This document shows, in pieces, positions 1 to 11,200 of a DNA stretch of 64,000 bases. Under the pieces are notes generated by a model. The model saw nothing but the letters and a program-made list of their open reading frames with translations, had not been told where the DNA came from and searched no databases. The stretch comes from Perkinsus marinus ATCC 50983 (lineage: Eukaryota; Perkinsozoa; Perkinsida; Perkinsidae): positions 155,377 to 219,376 of the forward strand of contig NW_003216498.1 in NCBI RefSeq assembly GCF_000006405.1, given 5' to 3'. The position numbers were made by a program, and so were the translations under genes. Each line of letters starts with the position of its first letter. Position 1 is the stretch's first letter.

Positions 1-559
1 AAAGATCACGTAGAAGAGCTCTGACCAGTTGTACACGCAAGGGGGACTCAGGAGCAGTATCAGCGGAGCAGCTGAGAAGTTGCGACCAATGGTAGGCGAG
101 CCGAGAGGCAGCTGGGAGAACCTTATCCTTCAGCAAGGTCTGGAACTCTTTGTTGGTACCTTGAGTCGTACGATCGAAACTCAAACATGATGTAAATGCA
201 GTATTGAAGGGATCTGCATTCAGCAGAGAGTCAACTTCATGATCAAGAGCATCTCGTATGGGGCGTAACATAAGTATGGATGTAGATGGGTAGTTTGCGA
301 ACCAATGGCATAGCGAGGCCCGTGACGAACCATCGGTTAGTTGATCCATACAGTCTGTTTGGCGGTCAACCATCCGTGCTAAGGAAGCATAGTAATCAAG
401 TTGAGATTGACGGAGATCGGTAGGGAGCTCTGTGTTGGGGAAGAGGGCTTCTTGCCTTTCACGGGCATCTTGTGTACGATCACGACGAAGACGACGTAAG
501 GCATTTCGTCGTTGATTTATTACTGTTGATCGAGAGTGGTGCGAGCGATTGCGGACCAT
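1..559 (-). CDS. Unknown protein, 3' part beyond the window edge
   Basis: An uninterrupted reading frame starts with ATG at 557-559 and runs off the left edge, giving 186 residues without a stop. The N-terminus is very basic (many Arg and His, with an RRLRRDR stretch), followed by a predicted helical region rich in Leu, Asp and Ser. The codons look like those of neighbouring genes, and a random frame of this length in DNA of about 48% GC would be unusual. I do not recognise a domain. The basic start could be nucleic-acid binding or a targeting sequence; that is a guess. It could also be an ORF of a mobile element, because a perfect palindrome lies 250 bp upstream. Confidence 0.5.
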   Translation of the reverse strand, partial: MVRNRSHHSRSTVINQRRNALRRLRRDRTQDARERQEALFPNTELPTDLRQSQLDYYASLARMVDRQTDCMDQLTDGSSRASLCHWFANYPSTSILMLRPIRDALDHEVDSLLNADPFNTAFTSCLSFDRTTQGTNKEFQTLLKDKVLPAASRLAYHWSQLLSCSADTAPESPLRVQLVRALLRDL

Positions 560-1907
560 GAGAGCAAACCAAAAAAAACTTGGGAGATGGTATAATTCAT
601 CAGGTGTAGCGGTTCATTCACTAGCGATGCCGTCGTGCGAGTAAAGCACCTGTCCCCATCTCCTCGAGACTTTGACCGAACGGGTCATATGTGGTTGTCT
701 GTTGTTGTGTTGGTGTTGTAGTTTTTTTGTGTTCTCCTACTCGACAACTAGTACAATCACAGAGTGCGTTATTGACCGTCACTGTACGAGGAGAAGCATA
801 CCCTCGGGGGGAGAGAAAGCATACCCTGATGAATCATCAGGGTATGCTTTCAGATGCCCCACAGGATTTATAACAATTCACTCATCTTCTTTGTATGTGA
901 TCTGTCTAGCCTCGATTGAAGTACTTAGGTATCTTCTGTGTACTTCTCAGTGTGCGTTGTGTTCCTCTGTCGTCCAGGATTTCACTCTCGTCGATTCACC
1001 TACGTAGGAATCACTAGCAACACAGCAAACTTTTCTGTTTTAACTTTGCAGAATGATTGGGTGATTGCGACAATGGGGTCGTTCAATAAACCGATCTCGA
1101 AACTCGGAAACGTTTCCAGAATTGCTCATTACACGTATAATACGATGCTAGAATCGATTCTAAATTGACCCACAATAGATTCAATGAACATGGAGAATGT
1201 GCTGTAAGACACCATCGGGGCAGCCTTACGGCACCTTGAGGATGTCGGCGTGAGAGGGATCTCCTCTTCGACATCTCCTTGATCAGGAGCTGCCGAATCG
1301 GATCCTCATGGCACCTTACGTAAGGATCTCAAGGAGATGACCCCTCACCTATGAAGTTACCTCACTTGAGAAGGCACCCTTGCGCGTTGTGGGATAAGGA
1401 ACCTAACGGAGGGACCTCATGCTACCTCACCCCCACCTAATTGTATAACTGAGGCTAGAGTCTCATGGAAGCTTGTGACGAAAGATGGCAATTTCGTGGC
1501 GAGCCAAAAAATTGTGCCTGAGGCGTGAACAATCAAAATCACGTCACCGAAGTATATGAAACTCTGCAGGCTATATGCAGTGTGTATAAGACCATAGAGA
1601 AGCTTTCGCAGGTAGACACCTACGGTAATTCGATCACAGAATCTGTATGGCTTCACGAATGTGCCACTGCCCTCGTAGGAGCTTATCGAAGCAGCTTGGA
1701 ATAGCTCATAATCGAGCTTGATACAAGGCCTGCAGTTCCTCCTGAGATGGGCGGTATGATTCCTTTGATAGAGCCTCCCGTCGACAGGTACGTGTGGGGG
1801 GGGGGGGTGTTTGGGCGCGCGTCATTGGAAAGTGGCACCGTTTATTTTGCATAAACGTTAGATTTCAGTTTTTCTGTTGTTATTCCTTTTCCAATTTCAA
1901 GAAGCAT
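560..1907. other. Gene-poor spacer with palindrome and CCTTAC/GTAAGG cluster
   Basis: No convincing gene is seen. The stretch holds a perfect palindrome at 816-850. At about 1200-1430 there is a concentration of CCTTAC, GTAAGG and CCTCA words resembling one near 37540-37680. A poly-G run lies near 1797-1808, and a pyrimidine-rich tract ends in AG just before the gene that starts at 1908. Confidence 0.5.
816..850. repeat. Perfect 17-bp palindrome with 1-nt spacer
   Basis: The arms 816-832 and 834-850 are exact reverse complements separated by one A. A third partial copy of the arm (GAAGCATACCCTC) lies just upstream at 792-804. The form (long perfect arms, one-base centre) is the same as at 39346-39386, so it probably arose by a fold-back copying event rather than as a protein-binding site. 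Confidence 0.9.
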
Positions 1908-2468
1908 ATGGGAAACCTCTGCTGTTGTTTCGACGGACCTGCCTCTACCACACCGCTGCCTCCTCCAGCTGCTAATACTACTACGGTAACTCGCAGTACC
2001 TATGCCGCGCCTGGCGCCCCTCAGAACTACACCTACGGTGCTCAACCAGTAGAGGAGGTCAAACCTACTGCTGCTGGTGGTCCTCAGCCTGCCCAGCCCC
2101 ATCAAGTCGTTTTGCAGGATGGTCGAGTCGCCGTCCTTGGCTCCGATGGCCAGTATTATCCCATAGCTCAAAATCAGCAGCCTACAGCCTCGGTGACCAC
2201 CACGCAGCCCCCCGTCGTCCAGAACCATGTGGTAGAAACTCACACTACCACTGTTGTCGACTCGGGAGCCCCTCAACCTTCTGATGCTGGCCTCGGCACG
2301 GCAATGCTGGCGGGTACGGCTGGGTTACTGGGAGGTATGATGGTAGGAAGCGCGATGGAACAACCCTCTACAACTGTCGTGGTAGAGCAGCCTCCGCTGG
2401 TGATTGAGGACAGTCCTACTACTGTTATCGAGGAAACTGTGGTCATTGATGATGACGATGATTGGTGA
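1908..2468 (+). CDS. Small acidic-tailed protein, probably N-myristoylated and palmitoylated
   Basis: I chose ATG 1908 because it opens with MGNLCCC, a textbook dual-acylation signal: Gly2 for N-myristoylation and Cys5-7 for palmitoylation. The upstream ATG/GTG frame (from 1794) would hide this. A pyrimidine-rich tract ending AAG lies immediately 5', as expected for a splice or trans-splice acceptor. The 186-residue protein has a low-complexity Pro/Thr/Ala/Gln N-terminal half, a short segment near residues 100-110 with a QDGRVAVLGSDGQYYP-like stretch, a Gly-rich hydrophobic segment around residue 140 (GTAGLLGGMMVGSAM, glycine-zipper-like), Val/Thr-rich repeats, and an acidic end DDDDDW. It should sit on the inner face of the plasma membrane or on inner-membrane-complex-like alveoli. 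The acylation is inferred from the motif; the function is unknown. Confidence 0.7.
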   Translation: MGNLCCCFDGPASTTPLPPPAANTTTVTRSTYAAPGAPQNYTYGAQPVEEVKPTAAGGPQPAQPHQVVLQDGRVAVLGSDGQYYPIAQNQQPTASVTTTQPPVVQNHVVETHTTTVVDSGAPQPSDAGLGTAMLAGTAGLLGGMMVGSAMEQPSTTVVVEQPPLVIEDSPTTVIEETVVIDDDDDW

Positions 2469-2807
2469 TTGATTTTGACAACGAGGATCTGATAAAGTCT
2501 CGCAGTAAAGGGATACACGAGCTAACAGTCCTCGCTTTGATTACCTTACTCGTGCCACCGATAGCCACTGTGAGGGTTTATGGTAGCCTTCGTTACTCTC
2601 CTTGTGACGTATAGGAGGAGCCAGGTCTCTCTGGTGCCGTTTTTCATCCGTCCTCCGAGCCACTATATCTCGCATATGTCGCTCACTCCTGGATGGTGGT
2701 TGATGAGAGTTCATCATAAGGTTAATTATTCGAGTAGTCCACTGAGGTTTGTGTTAAAGTCGTGGGGGGAAAGGTATCGCCTTGAATAGCATTTACGTAT
2801 TCGTAGA

Positions 2808-3927
2808 ATGAGAGCTCTCACAGAGGACGAGACCAGGCAGGTGTTCGAGAAGCTGAAGAAGTTCCTGGGATCGAACCTCCAACTGCTAGTCGACCGAGCT
2901 GATGGCGAAAATTACGTCTTCAGACTGCACAAAGACCGGTAGTAGCGGGAGGAGGGTGAGGGCCTCTGATAATTGCGTTTAGGGTCTTCTACATGTCGGA
3001 AAATCTCCTTCGAAAAGCCCAGCACATCCCGCGGAAATGCCTTCTGTCGGCCGGCGTGTGTTTCGGGAAGTTCACCCATTCGAGGAAGTTTAGACTCCAC
3101 ATTACGTGTCTGGACTACCTTGCTAAGTTGGCCGTGGTAAGGCATGTTGGTCTGCTGCTGCTGGTGGTGGGGGTATCTTGATGTCCTCAGCACAAGATTT
3201 GGGTCAAGCCCGCTGGAGAGCAAAGTTACGTATATGGCAATCACGTTGTGAAGGTAGTACCAGATGATCTACGCCTTTCTCGATCAACATAGGTGAATCA
3301 ATTTAAAAAGGGGTCCCGAGTCGGGTTTTGGATTTGAAATTTGAGGACAAAGGTTGAAGTTGATTGCTCGCGGTTAAATCGACTTTGACGATAATTTTGA
3401 ATTTGACGCAAATATTAAAATGCCTTGCGTTATGTTTAAAATTAGGCGGCGATGTTTTAACAGAATTGAAATCTGTTCAAATTGATCGACCTAAGGTTAT
3501 AGTTGATCGAGAAAAGGTGTAGTTATCTAATATCAATAGTTCCTTATGATTGTGAATACTAATTATTGTTATCGTCATTGATGTTACCATAAATTCCTCG
3601 TATTTATATCGCCATATAGTGTCAACATTATCATGAATAGTAATGTATCGATCTTAATGGCTCATCGGGAAGGATGATTGTAGGCACATCTCCGTCGAGT
3701 TACTGAAGATACTCCTGCTAACACCGGGGTGGTCATCTTGAATGAACAGGATGTGCCACTGGGCTTTGGTGTCACCGCTAAGAGCGTTGGCGAGTGCCGT
3801 ACGGCAGGACCAGAACAGATCGTTGTGTATTAGAAGCTGGTGATCATGGCTGTCGGGACTTGGGCTATGCAGATACCATCAGTCCGATATTGGAGAGTAC
3901 CTCCGTGAGGAAGCCAACCTCGTGTAG
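2808..3927 (+). CDS. NIP7: 60S ribosome subunit biogenesis factor NIP7
   Basis: NIP7 acts in the nucleus in pre-60S assembly and 27S pre-rRNA processing and binds RNA through a C-terminal PUA domain. Five exons give 181 residues (human 180): 2808-2938, 2983-3136, 3191-3253, 3684-3826 and 3873-3927. All introns are GT-AG and phases agree. Recognisable family segments are the start [86 protein letters not shown] and the end [20 protein letters not shown] at 3831 looks like a premature stop but lies inside a 46-nt intron. Introns 1, 2 and 4 are 44, 54 and 46 nt; intron 3 (3254-3683) is 430 nt, AT-rich and without a recognisable element. The gene looks complete and functional. Confidence 0.93.
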
Positions 3928-4046
3928 TCCTAGACCTACGCCCTATCGAAGGCCAATACTCTATCTACGTTTCTCGACCATTGGAAACGGTGTTGAGTCA
4001 GTGGTAGAATGATCGTCGCTTTTCTCTCGGGCAGATCGGAAAATTA

Positions 4047-5719
4047 ATGTTTCACGTGAAGCACTCGAGTAATGAAGTTGAAACCGTAGTAGGACAGAGT
4101 GATGAGTTATCATTCTATGGTCGAAACATTGATTTTTGGAATTTTCCTGAGGAAAAATACGCTCGTCAGGAAGTTGTTGCAATGGGTGTTGAGACCAGTC
4201 CGTTCCTCGCGCCACAGGAGCTGCCCTCCTACGAGTCGGCGGCCCTGAAGAGCCTGGTGAGGGCCCTTTCGGTACGCTCACTTTGAGTGGCCCTTCCTCA
4301 GACTACCCTGGAGGGTCATGGCTACTCGACGCCTCTCAGCACGGTATTCAACATAGTCAACACTATGGTTGGTCTTGGTACCGCTCGGATCTGCTACTGG
4401 TGTATGTATTCGCCATCATTCAGGATGTTCGCCCTGCCTTATGTGTTCGGGGTTGTTGGATTCCTCACAGGGTCATCATTTTCATAGGAGCTGTCCTAGC
4501 CTCTATCTCTCAGCGTAGGGACACGCTCACCCTTCTGGGTTTATGCCGACCACAGGTACGTATTGACAATGGTCCTGTCGGGGTACCTGGAGGAGTACAG
4601 CTACTATGCCCTCGCGACCCGCCTCTTCAAAGGCCGCACGATCCCAGTGGCCATCGATGTCGCCTTGGTCATCGTGCTCTTCGGGGTAGCCCATGGGATC
4701 ATGATCATGATCCCGAAATGCGTTTTAGGTCATCAGTATGACTTTGGTAGTGTCGTTCGATTCGCTCCATTCCTACTTTCCGACGGTCCCCCGATGGACG
4801 CTGGGGGGCTTGGCAGCGTTGGCAGGATGGGGGGCTTCCCTGCCTAGATCCCTCCATGGGGTGAGGTTCGCCTCGTATACCGGAGTCGGCCTCATGTTAC
4901 TAATATGGGTATCAGTAGTCTTCACGGCTATCTTCAATCCTTATACACGAGATGTGATGGACGAACAACTCGTACCGCCATCGCTGGACACCACAAGGCC
5001 GTGGGTTCAATTCTCACAGGTAACGCTTTTCCAACATGCATTTTCTCACTGATCTCTTTTAGGCAGCATCAGCTGGTGTTTTCTCCTTCATTATGCACGT
5101 CAACCTTCCATGCCTTTACGGTGAGCTCAAGCCTGTCGATCGACCCAAGATGCCTCTTCTGTTGGTGATTGCCTTATCGTGGGCCTTCGTGATGTACATC
5201 ATCTTCGCAACTTGTGCTTCCTCCAGCCCCCTGTTCCTCTACGGCAGGGCTCCCGACCTTCTGATGGCGCTTCCGCGGACGTTGATTTTCGACACGTGTC
5301 GTGTCCTGATGGCCTTCGTGAACATCACTCGAACGCCGCTCTTATTGCATCCACTACGGCAGATCATCGATACGAGGTTGAACGTTCCGGAGCAGCTCAA
5401 CTGGCTGGCCACATCTGCTATCATCATCATTTCCTATTGTCTCTTCTTGTGGTTTAACTCTCTCGTTGAAGCTGTATCCGTCATCTCAGCTATCGGTTCT
5501 ATTCTCACGGTTCAGTGGTTCCCAGCTATCTGCATGTGGGCATCGGCTAAACTGGATGCTAAAAGGAGGGGAGAAGCGTTGCTCCCACGCAGATCAGACA
5601 ACCATCGGTGTATATGGTCCATAAGAACCCGCCGAGTAGTTGCCGTGATGCTGGGCATCCTCGGGATACTGGTAGCAGCCCTCACGGGCCCCTCTCTCGT
5701 ATTTCTCGTGATGAAGTGA
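4047..5719 (+). CDS. Amino-acid transporter, AAAP (Aa_trans) family
   Basis: A multi-pass permease likely to move amino acids across the plasma or a vacuolar membrane. Exons: 4047-4271, 4302-4471, 4514-4685, 4729-5019 and 5063-5719, about 500 residues. The first membrane helix carries the family signature TVFNIVNTMVGLG followed by FALPYVFGVVG; later helices include VALVIVLFGVISMTLVV, GVGLMLLIWVSVVFTAIF, AGVFSFIMHVNLPCLYGEL, a helix near IIIISYCLFLWF, and a final VMLGILGILVAALTG. The N-terminal 75 residues are a soluble tail. Introns are 30, 42, 43 and 43 nt. One spot is unresolved: between GLG and MFALPYVF (about 4380-4425) the frame stays open through some 15 non-family residues; a 24-nt intron at 4400-4423 would keep the phase, but no family-perfect splice was found. 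Confidence 0.8.
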
Positions 5720-5810
5720 CTTTTTGTATAGTACAGTAATGCATCAATCGAGAGTCCCCTCGTTGTGTTGTATAGTAAAACACGAAACGACTATAAGAGA
5801 GAAACGTGAA

Positions 5811-7812
5811 TTAACCTCTAACGAGTACTTTCTCAACGCGGCTGGCGAACGCTCCATCGACCTCAGTGGGCCAGTCCTCATATACAGTGAATTTCAGCTG
5901 GCGAAGTTTGTCGAGGCCCTCATGGACCTTGGTGGTGCCGCTGAGTGTATGGAAGATGACGTAGACATAAGGGGTACTGCTTCGGCACAGGATGATGCTC
6001 ACGAGAGTGTATGGCGTCGAACATTCCTCGAGAGTTCGATGCAACCACGATACGGGTTCTAGGAGATACGAGCTCGGCTGGCCTACAAGATGGTATCCAA
6101 TGCAGTAGAACCGACCAGGAGCTAGGACTTGTTGAATCTCGCGGACCACATCGTCCGTCCAAGAATGGTCATAGAGTAGCACGAACCCGTCACAGTCAGT
6201 TGGTAGGGTAGAGGTGGAGGACACTGAGGACGCGAGCTTGTGACGAGACATCAAGTCTAGCTCGACGGGGTCGTTGGACTTCACCGAGAGTTGCCACTGT
6301 GGGAAGGTCTCGAGAAGTCGGCTGCACCAACATAGGGAAGGACCCTCTGTGACCACAACGCTACTTGTAGGAGGCAATTCCAGGGAGTGAGCGAAGGCCC
6401 GGAGGTATTTAGATACCGGTATGTCAACACGCTCCTGCTTTTTCGTATGCTCTACAATACTCACATCAACAGGAGACAACCCGACGGCTTTGCAGTTGTC
6501 GGGGAAGGGTGTGTCTACTACCCCATGGAACGAGACCGCGACGAAGTAAACCGCCGAACTCGGGGAGTTGTACTTGAATGTGGCCAGTGGCGTACCTCCG
6601 GCCTCGGCAACGTCGGCTATGAACCTGAACAGCTCCTCATGCTTCCATCTCTCGCCGACGTTGCTGTAGCTGAAGTTCCAGAGGAGAAGTTTGGGCTTCT
6701 CGGACGACTGCAGAAGAACTTTGAAGTCTTCCCGCAAGCCGCTTTTGCGTCGACCGCGAAGGTGCATCATGCCTTCTTCGCAACACCAGACTATATCGGG
6801 TGTATCAACCGCCGCATCTTCATCGAGCCAATGCCGAGGACGCGGGATCGAATCCCACAGCATCGTCATTTCAGTGGTTGAGAACAGATTCTCGACAACT
6901 TGGCCGAGGGGAGTGTGAGGAGCGGTGGTATAAGCTGTTTTCACTTCGAACCTTCTGCAAAGATCGAGTGCGGCTTCAGCCATCCATCGTGGGTAAGCCA
7001 GTCCAGTGTCGCACTGCTTCTCGGCCTCTGTATCGATGCGCTCCATCCAAAGGGCTTCACTGCCATCAAGGACTAGCCGTGGGGACCCAGTGGGTCCTGA
7101 AGCGTCACCGCGCCACGTAATTGCGCTGAGGAACATCATCGGCGAGCTTCTCGGGTTGTGGCGATAACGGAGGCAGTCCAGCCACTTTATGTGAAGGTCA
7201 CCTTGCTCCATCACAACAGACTGAACATAGTCCTTAACATTATACCAATGCTCGAAGGGGAAGGTCTCCCCGATGCCCCTCATAGAGAAGGAGATAGCGA
7301 GAACGCAGGGGGAGGCCATCAGGTGGCCCTCCAAGAGATACTTCAGGTCGTCGCGCTTCTTCCTGCCGGCCTTGTAACCGTCCCGCCCAAAGCTGCCGTT
7401 GTAGTCCAGATAAACGCAACGGAGCAGTCGGCCTTTGAGATGGTCTTCGATCCCGCCAGTTGGACGCAGTAGCTCATGAGAGGTTCCCTGAATGGTATTC
7501 AAGTCGCCGTATATCTCCAGCATGCCACTGAGCTGTTGTGGGTCCGGGTTGGGTATAAGGATGGACTTGGGGGCCACATGGGCATTCTCGATTAGGGCCT
7601 CTGCGGTGAGGAGGTGGTCCGTATCGAGGATCAAGCAGGCCCCAATGGGCGACGTAGTGGATGATACTATCTCGGCGACGTAACTGATGACAGCAAAAGC
7701 TCCTGTGGGGTCGACGTCGAGGGCGTTCTTACGTATTGATTCGTCTCTTCAACGCCTTCTCAGGGGCATAAGGCAAGCCGGTGGCCTTGAGTCGAGCGAG
7801 GTCAGAGGCCAT
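5811..7812 (-). CDS. Unknown 650-residue protein
   Basis: Two exons, 7733-7812 and 5811-7683, joined across a 49-nt GT-AG intron, give MASDLARLKATGLPYAPEK at the start and 650 residues. A second ATG frame (around 7756) runs into a stop, which favours this start. The N-terminal part contains an alternating hydrophobic pattern (ACLILDTDHLL, KSILIPNPDP, RCVYLDYNGSFG, then CVLAISFSMRG) that resembles the strand-helix order of Rossmann-like or methyltransferase-like folds. A second such pattern occurs near the C-terminal third (CDGFVLLYDHSW, RFYCIGYHLVG). This likeness is only by eye, and no catalytic motif was identified. The product is rich in Cys, Trp and His. It ends only 92 bp from the transporter's stop (convergent genes). 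Confidence 0.6.
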
Positions 7813-8245
7813 TACTTGGAGAGACACTGTGCTGATTTTATGCAACCTTCCCCCCACTCTCAACACGACACCATTCAGAGGAGAGAAGTGGGCAGAATAC
7901 GCTAAATTATCCGCCGTGTGGAGCCGTCTTCAGCTACGCTAACGTTTACTTCTACCACACGTCATCGATCGTCACGCGCCTCAAAATTGCCCTTCCGTGA
8001 GCTGGCCTTCCTCAGTTCCCGAGCAGCCTGCAGAGTATTGCACCCTCTATTCTTCTAGTAGCCCCCGTAGAAGGACGAGGTCACACTCTATGGAGGAATC
8101 CTTATAGAGTGAGCGCGAAGTGCCACCCAGATGAGGTCCCCAGTCCTGACTTAGATCGCCTGCTAGAGGCACGTCTCCCCTCCCTTCACCCTCTAGGACT
8201 ATCATCACTCAAGACCACCATGGGGTAGATGAAACTCGATTATTA
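7813..8245. other. Spacer, no gene seen
   Basis: This 433-bp stretch lies between the start of the unknown gene at 7812 and the 3' end of the first USP48-like gene. It holds the promoter of the former and the 3' flank of the latter. No repeat or RNA gene was recognised. Confidence 0.5.
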
Positions 8246-11200
8246 TCAACAGATTGTGGCAGCAGCACTTGCAGTAGCGGGGGTAGCCGCTGAGGGAGGG
8301 GAGGAGGAGGAAGGGGGAAGCAGATCACGAAAGACGCTACCCTGAAGGCCTCCTTCATCTCGATGGCGAGGAGGGGGCGGATCAGCGTCGTCTAGAGTGA
8401 CAACATCATCATCATCATCACCCATGGCCACATCTGAGTCAGGCCGTGACTTCGCCTTCTGTTGCTCGTTGTACTGATCGACCACTGCGAAGACCTCACT
8501 CATACGTTCGTCGTAGCTCAGCTCTATAGAGGGATCCACAGTAACGTACAGCGACGCCGCCTTGGGCCAGCTGCACACCTTCCCAAGAACAGTATCGTCG
8601 TTCAAATGAACAGTTTGGGTGACGCCGTCCGAGTTGATACACAGAGAGAAGCACCGCGGGGGCAAGTCAATCACGCCCTGGCTCAACATGAGCATTTTCA
8701 AGTCGTAGCCAGTCGAGGAGCTGGAGACCTTTTCAACACTGTTCATAGGAGTCCCCCGCCCGAACCGTCCTGTCTGCCTTCGGACCTTCATCGTGACATC
8801 AGTGTAGACCGTATCAGGATGAGGTACCCTTTTGCCCGAGCGAAGACTGTTAAGTTCGTTGCTTTCGGTGAGAGTAGTGCAGCAGCCTTCATCGCATACG
8901 GGAGGGTCGAATACAAAACCATCGGAATCTGCCACGCGACGGACCTAAACTCAGCCACCCTGGGCCAGTACGTGAAAATATGTACATCTTCAACTACATT
9001 GGTGATAGTATGGAAAATTTTAGGAATTTTTTGGCATTTTTTACCGAATACTTATACCTAACTGCTAAGCTCAGCTGAGGAAACCGCACACATATATTCC
9101 AACGCGCGTTGATGGCAGTACGACTGAGCGCCTACCTTAGGGAGAGGGTTGTCTCCATTGGCGTACTTCTCCTCGATATAACGCCCCTCCTTCTCATTCA
9201 AGACCACCACCATTTTGTTGTCGTAGGTGCCGCGACTCCTCGGGTCAAACCGTAAATTGCCATGATCGCACACAAGCAGCGAGCGATAGATTTTCCTAAC
9301 ACTCTTCGCTTCCTCTTTTTTCCCATTTTCTTTTCCCCCCCTGCAAAACCTTTTCAGATACTCCCGCCAATTCAAAAACCATTTCTTCGGCAACAGATAC
9401 GACCACCCGCCGCCGCCGTCCAAGTCAGTCGGTATGTCGTCCAGCTCCGCCTTCCCATCGCTTTCGAGCAGCTCATGGCACTTTTCGCGCTCCTCCCCGG
9501 CCTGCTGGGCTTCCTCTAATTTCTCTTTGTTGCACTCTGGGCAGAGGGGCTCCGACCGCATTACCCAACGGCTCATCTCAAGCTTAGGCTGAACTCCCGG
9601 TAGGGCCATAGCAAGCTGCTCCGACGCATCGATAAGCCTCTCCACGCACTCCATAGGACGCCCAACGTACTTGCTGGACTCCGCATGGTCCGAGGTCTTC
9701 CCATGAGGGCACACTAGACCTTCCGCAAGGTCCACGCTCTCCTGAACATCGCTTTCCCCCCGAACTAAATACTGGATGATTATCCTCCAAAACCGTGAGT
9801 CATCATACACCCCCGACACAGTTGGCGTCACCTTGAGGCTGATTCTGAGGCGACTAGAAGCCGCCTTAGTTCCCCCAAAGGGCACACTAGGAATATTCGA
9901 TTTATTCACTACCACCATCTCAGTGGTACTCGCCTTTTTCTGCCCCCCGCTGCCCTTACACCCGACAGAGGGAGAGAGCGTCTCAAGACACCGCCCCTCT
10001 AGCGCTCTTAACAGCTTTTCCTTTTCATACAAGTCCTCACAGCATTCGTAACACAATGCTCTCTGTGCAGGCAACACTAGCGCCTCAAACTCAGGCTGTA
10101 CTAAAGGCGATGGGATCACCTTCACTGCGCCACGAAATACCGCCACCGGGTCCACCCTCCCATGAGAACACCGAATCTCCGCGCTCGGAAGGGTGCCCTT
10201 CACCTCAGCCGCTACTCTCGCCGGCGACTCGCCTATCGACACACACCCTTTACTCTGCCGATCGGCACCGAATTGCTCCTCCAACTTGGCCTTCACATCC
10301 TCCCCTGTCCACCACTCTAGTATGAACTTTGACGCGATGAAGGAAAGAGAGTTCAAAGAGGCACCAGTGGATTCCTTAAGGGCCGTAACAGTCGACATAA
10401 AGGACTTCACTTGCTCCTGCCGACTGTCTCTTGCCGATTCCACCGCTTTGGCCGCTTGTTCGAGATGCTCAATATCCGAGGTCACCTACAAAAGATTCAA
10501 AGTAGGTCCAGTAGAGGCCCATCAATCTCTGTCACCTTCGAGTTGATCTCTCCAACCTCTTCCTTGAGCCATCGTGGTAATAGCGTTTCCTCCTCCTCCT
10601 TCTCGACAGCTGCCCCCTCCGCATTCACCACGGCGTCTTCTCTCGTATAAATCAGCATATATGCAGTTTTCGAGCTCCCCGTTGGCGCGTCCGGTGATGC
10701 CTCGTCAATCGTATCCTCCAAAGTCGGAGACCTCTTCCCTGAGCCGCTGCTACTCTCAGTTACCATCGTACAATCATCATCATCATCCTCCTGCTTCCGC
10801 ATAGACTTCCGCTTCGCCCTTCCTTTCGAAAGCCTCCGCTTTTTCCTCGGGCCCTCCTTCACCGTCCATTCATGAGTGCCGACCTTCTCATCGTTGAAGA
10901 CCATCCATCCCTCCCCCCTCCCCCGTCAGCAGCGTCGCCGTATAGTGCCCCGAGTTCGCCGAAGCCCCATGGTGCTCCAAAACACCCGTGCACTTATATA
11001 CCGCGCGCCGCCCCGAAATTCCCCCCTCCCTGTCAGTGACGTAGGGCGTCAGATCCAGGCCTTCCAAAGGGAACTCTATCTCGGCCGCCAGCCGCTTCCT
11101 CTCCCCTTCCTCGAAGATGTATCGCTGTATGACAATTATCAAAACCTCCGGGAATTTCTCGATCGACTGACCCCTAAGGGCCTCCACCCGACCTTCGCAA

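Noticed and set aside
3831-3833. Apparent premature stop in NIP7
   Set aside because: It lies inside a 46-nt intron (3827-3872); splicing yields the conserved [10 protein letters not shown] ending.
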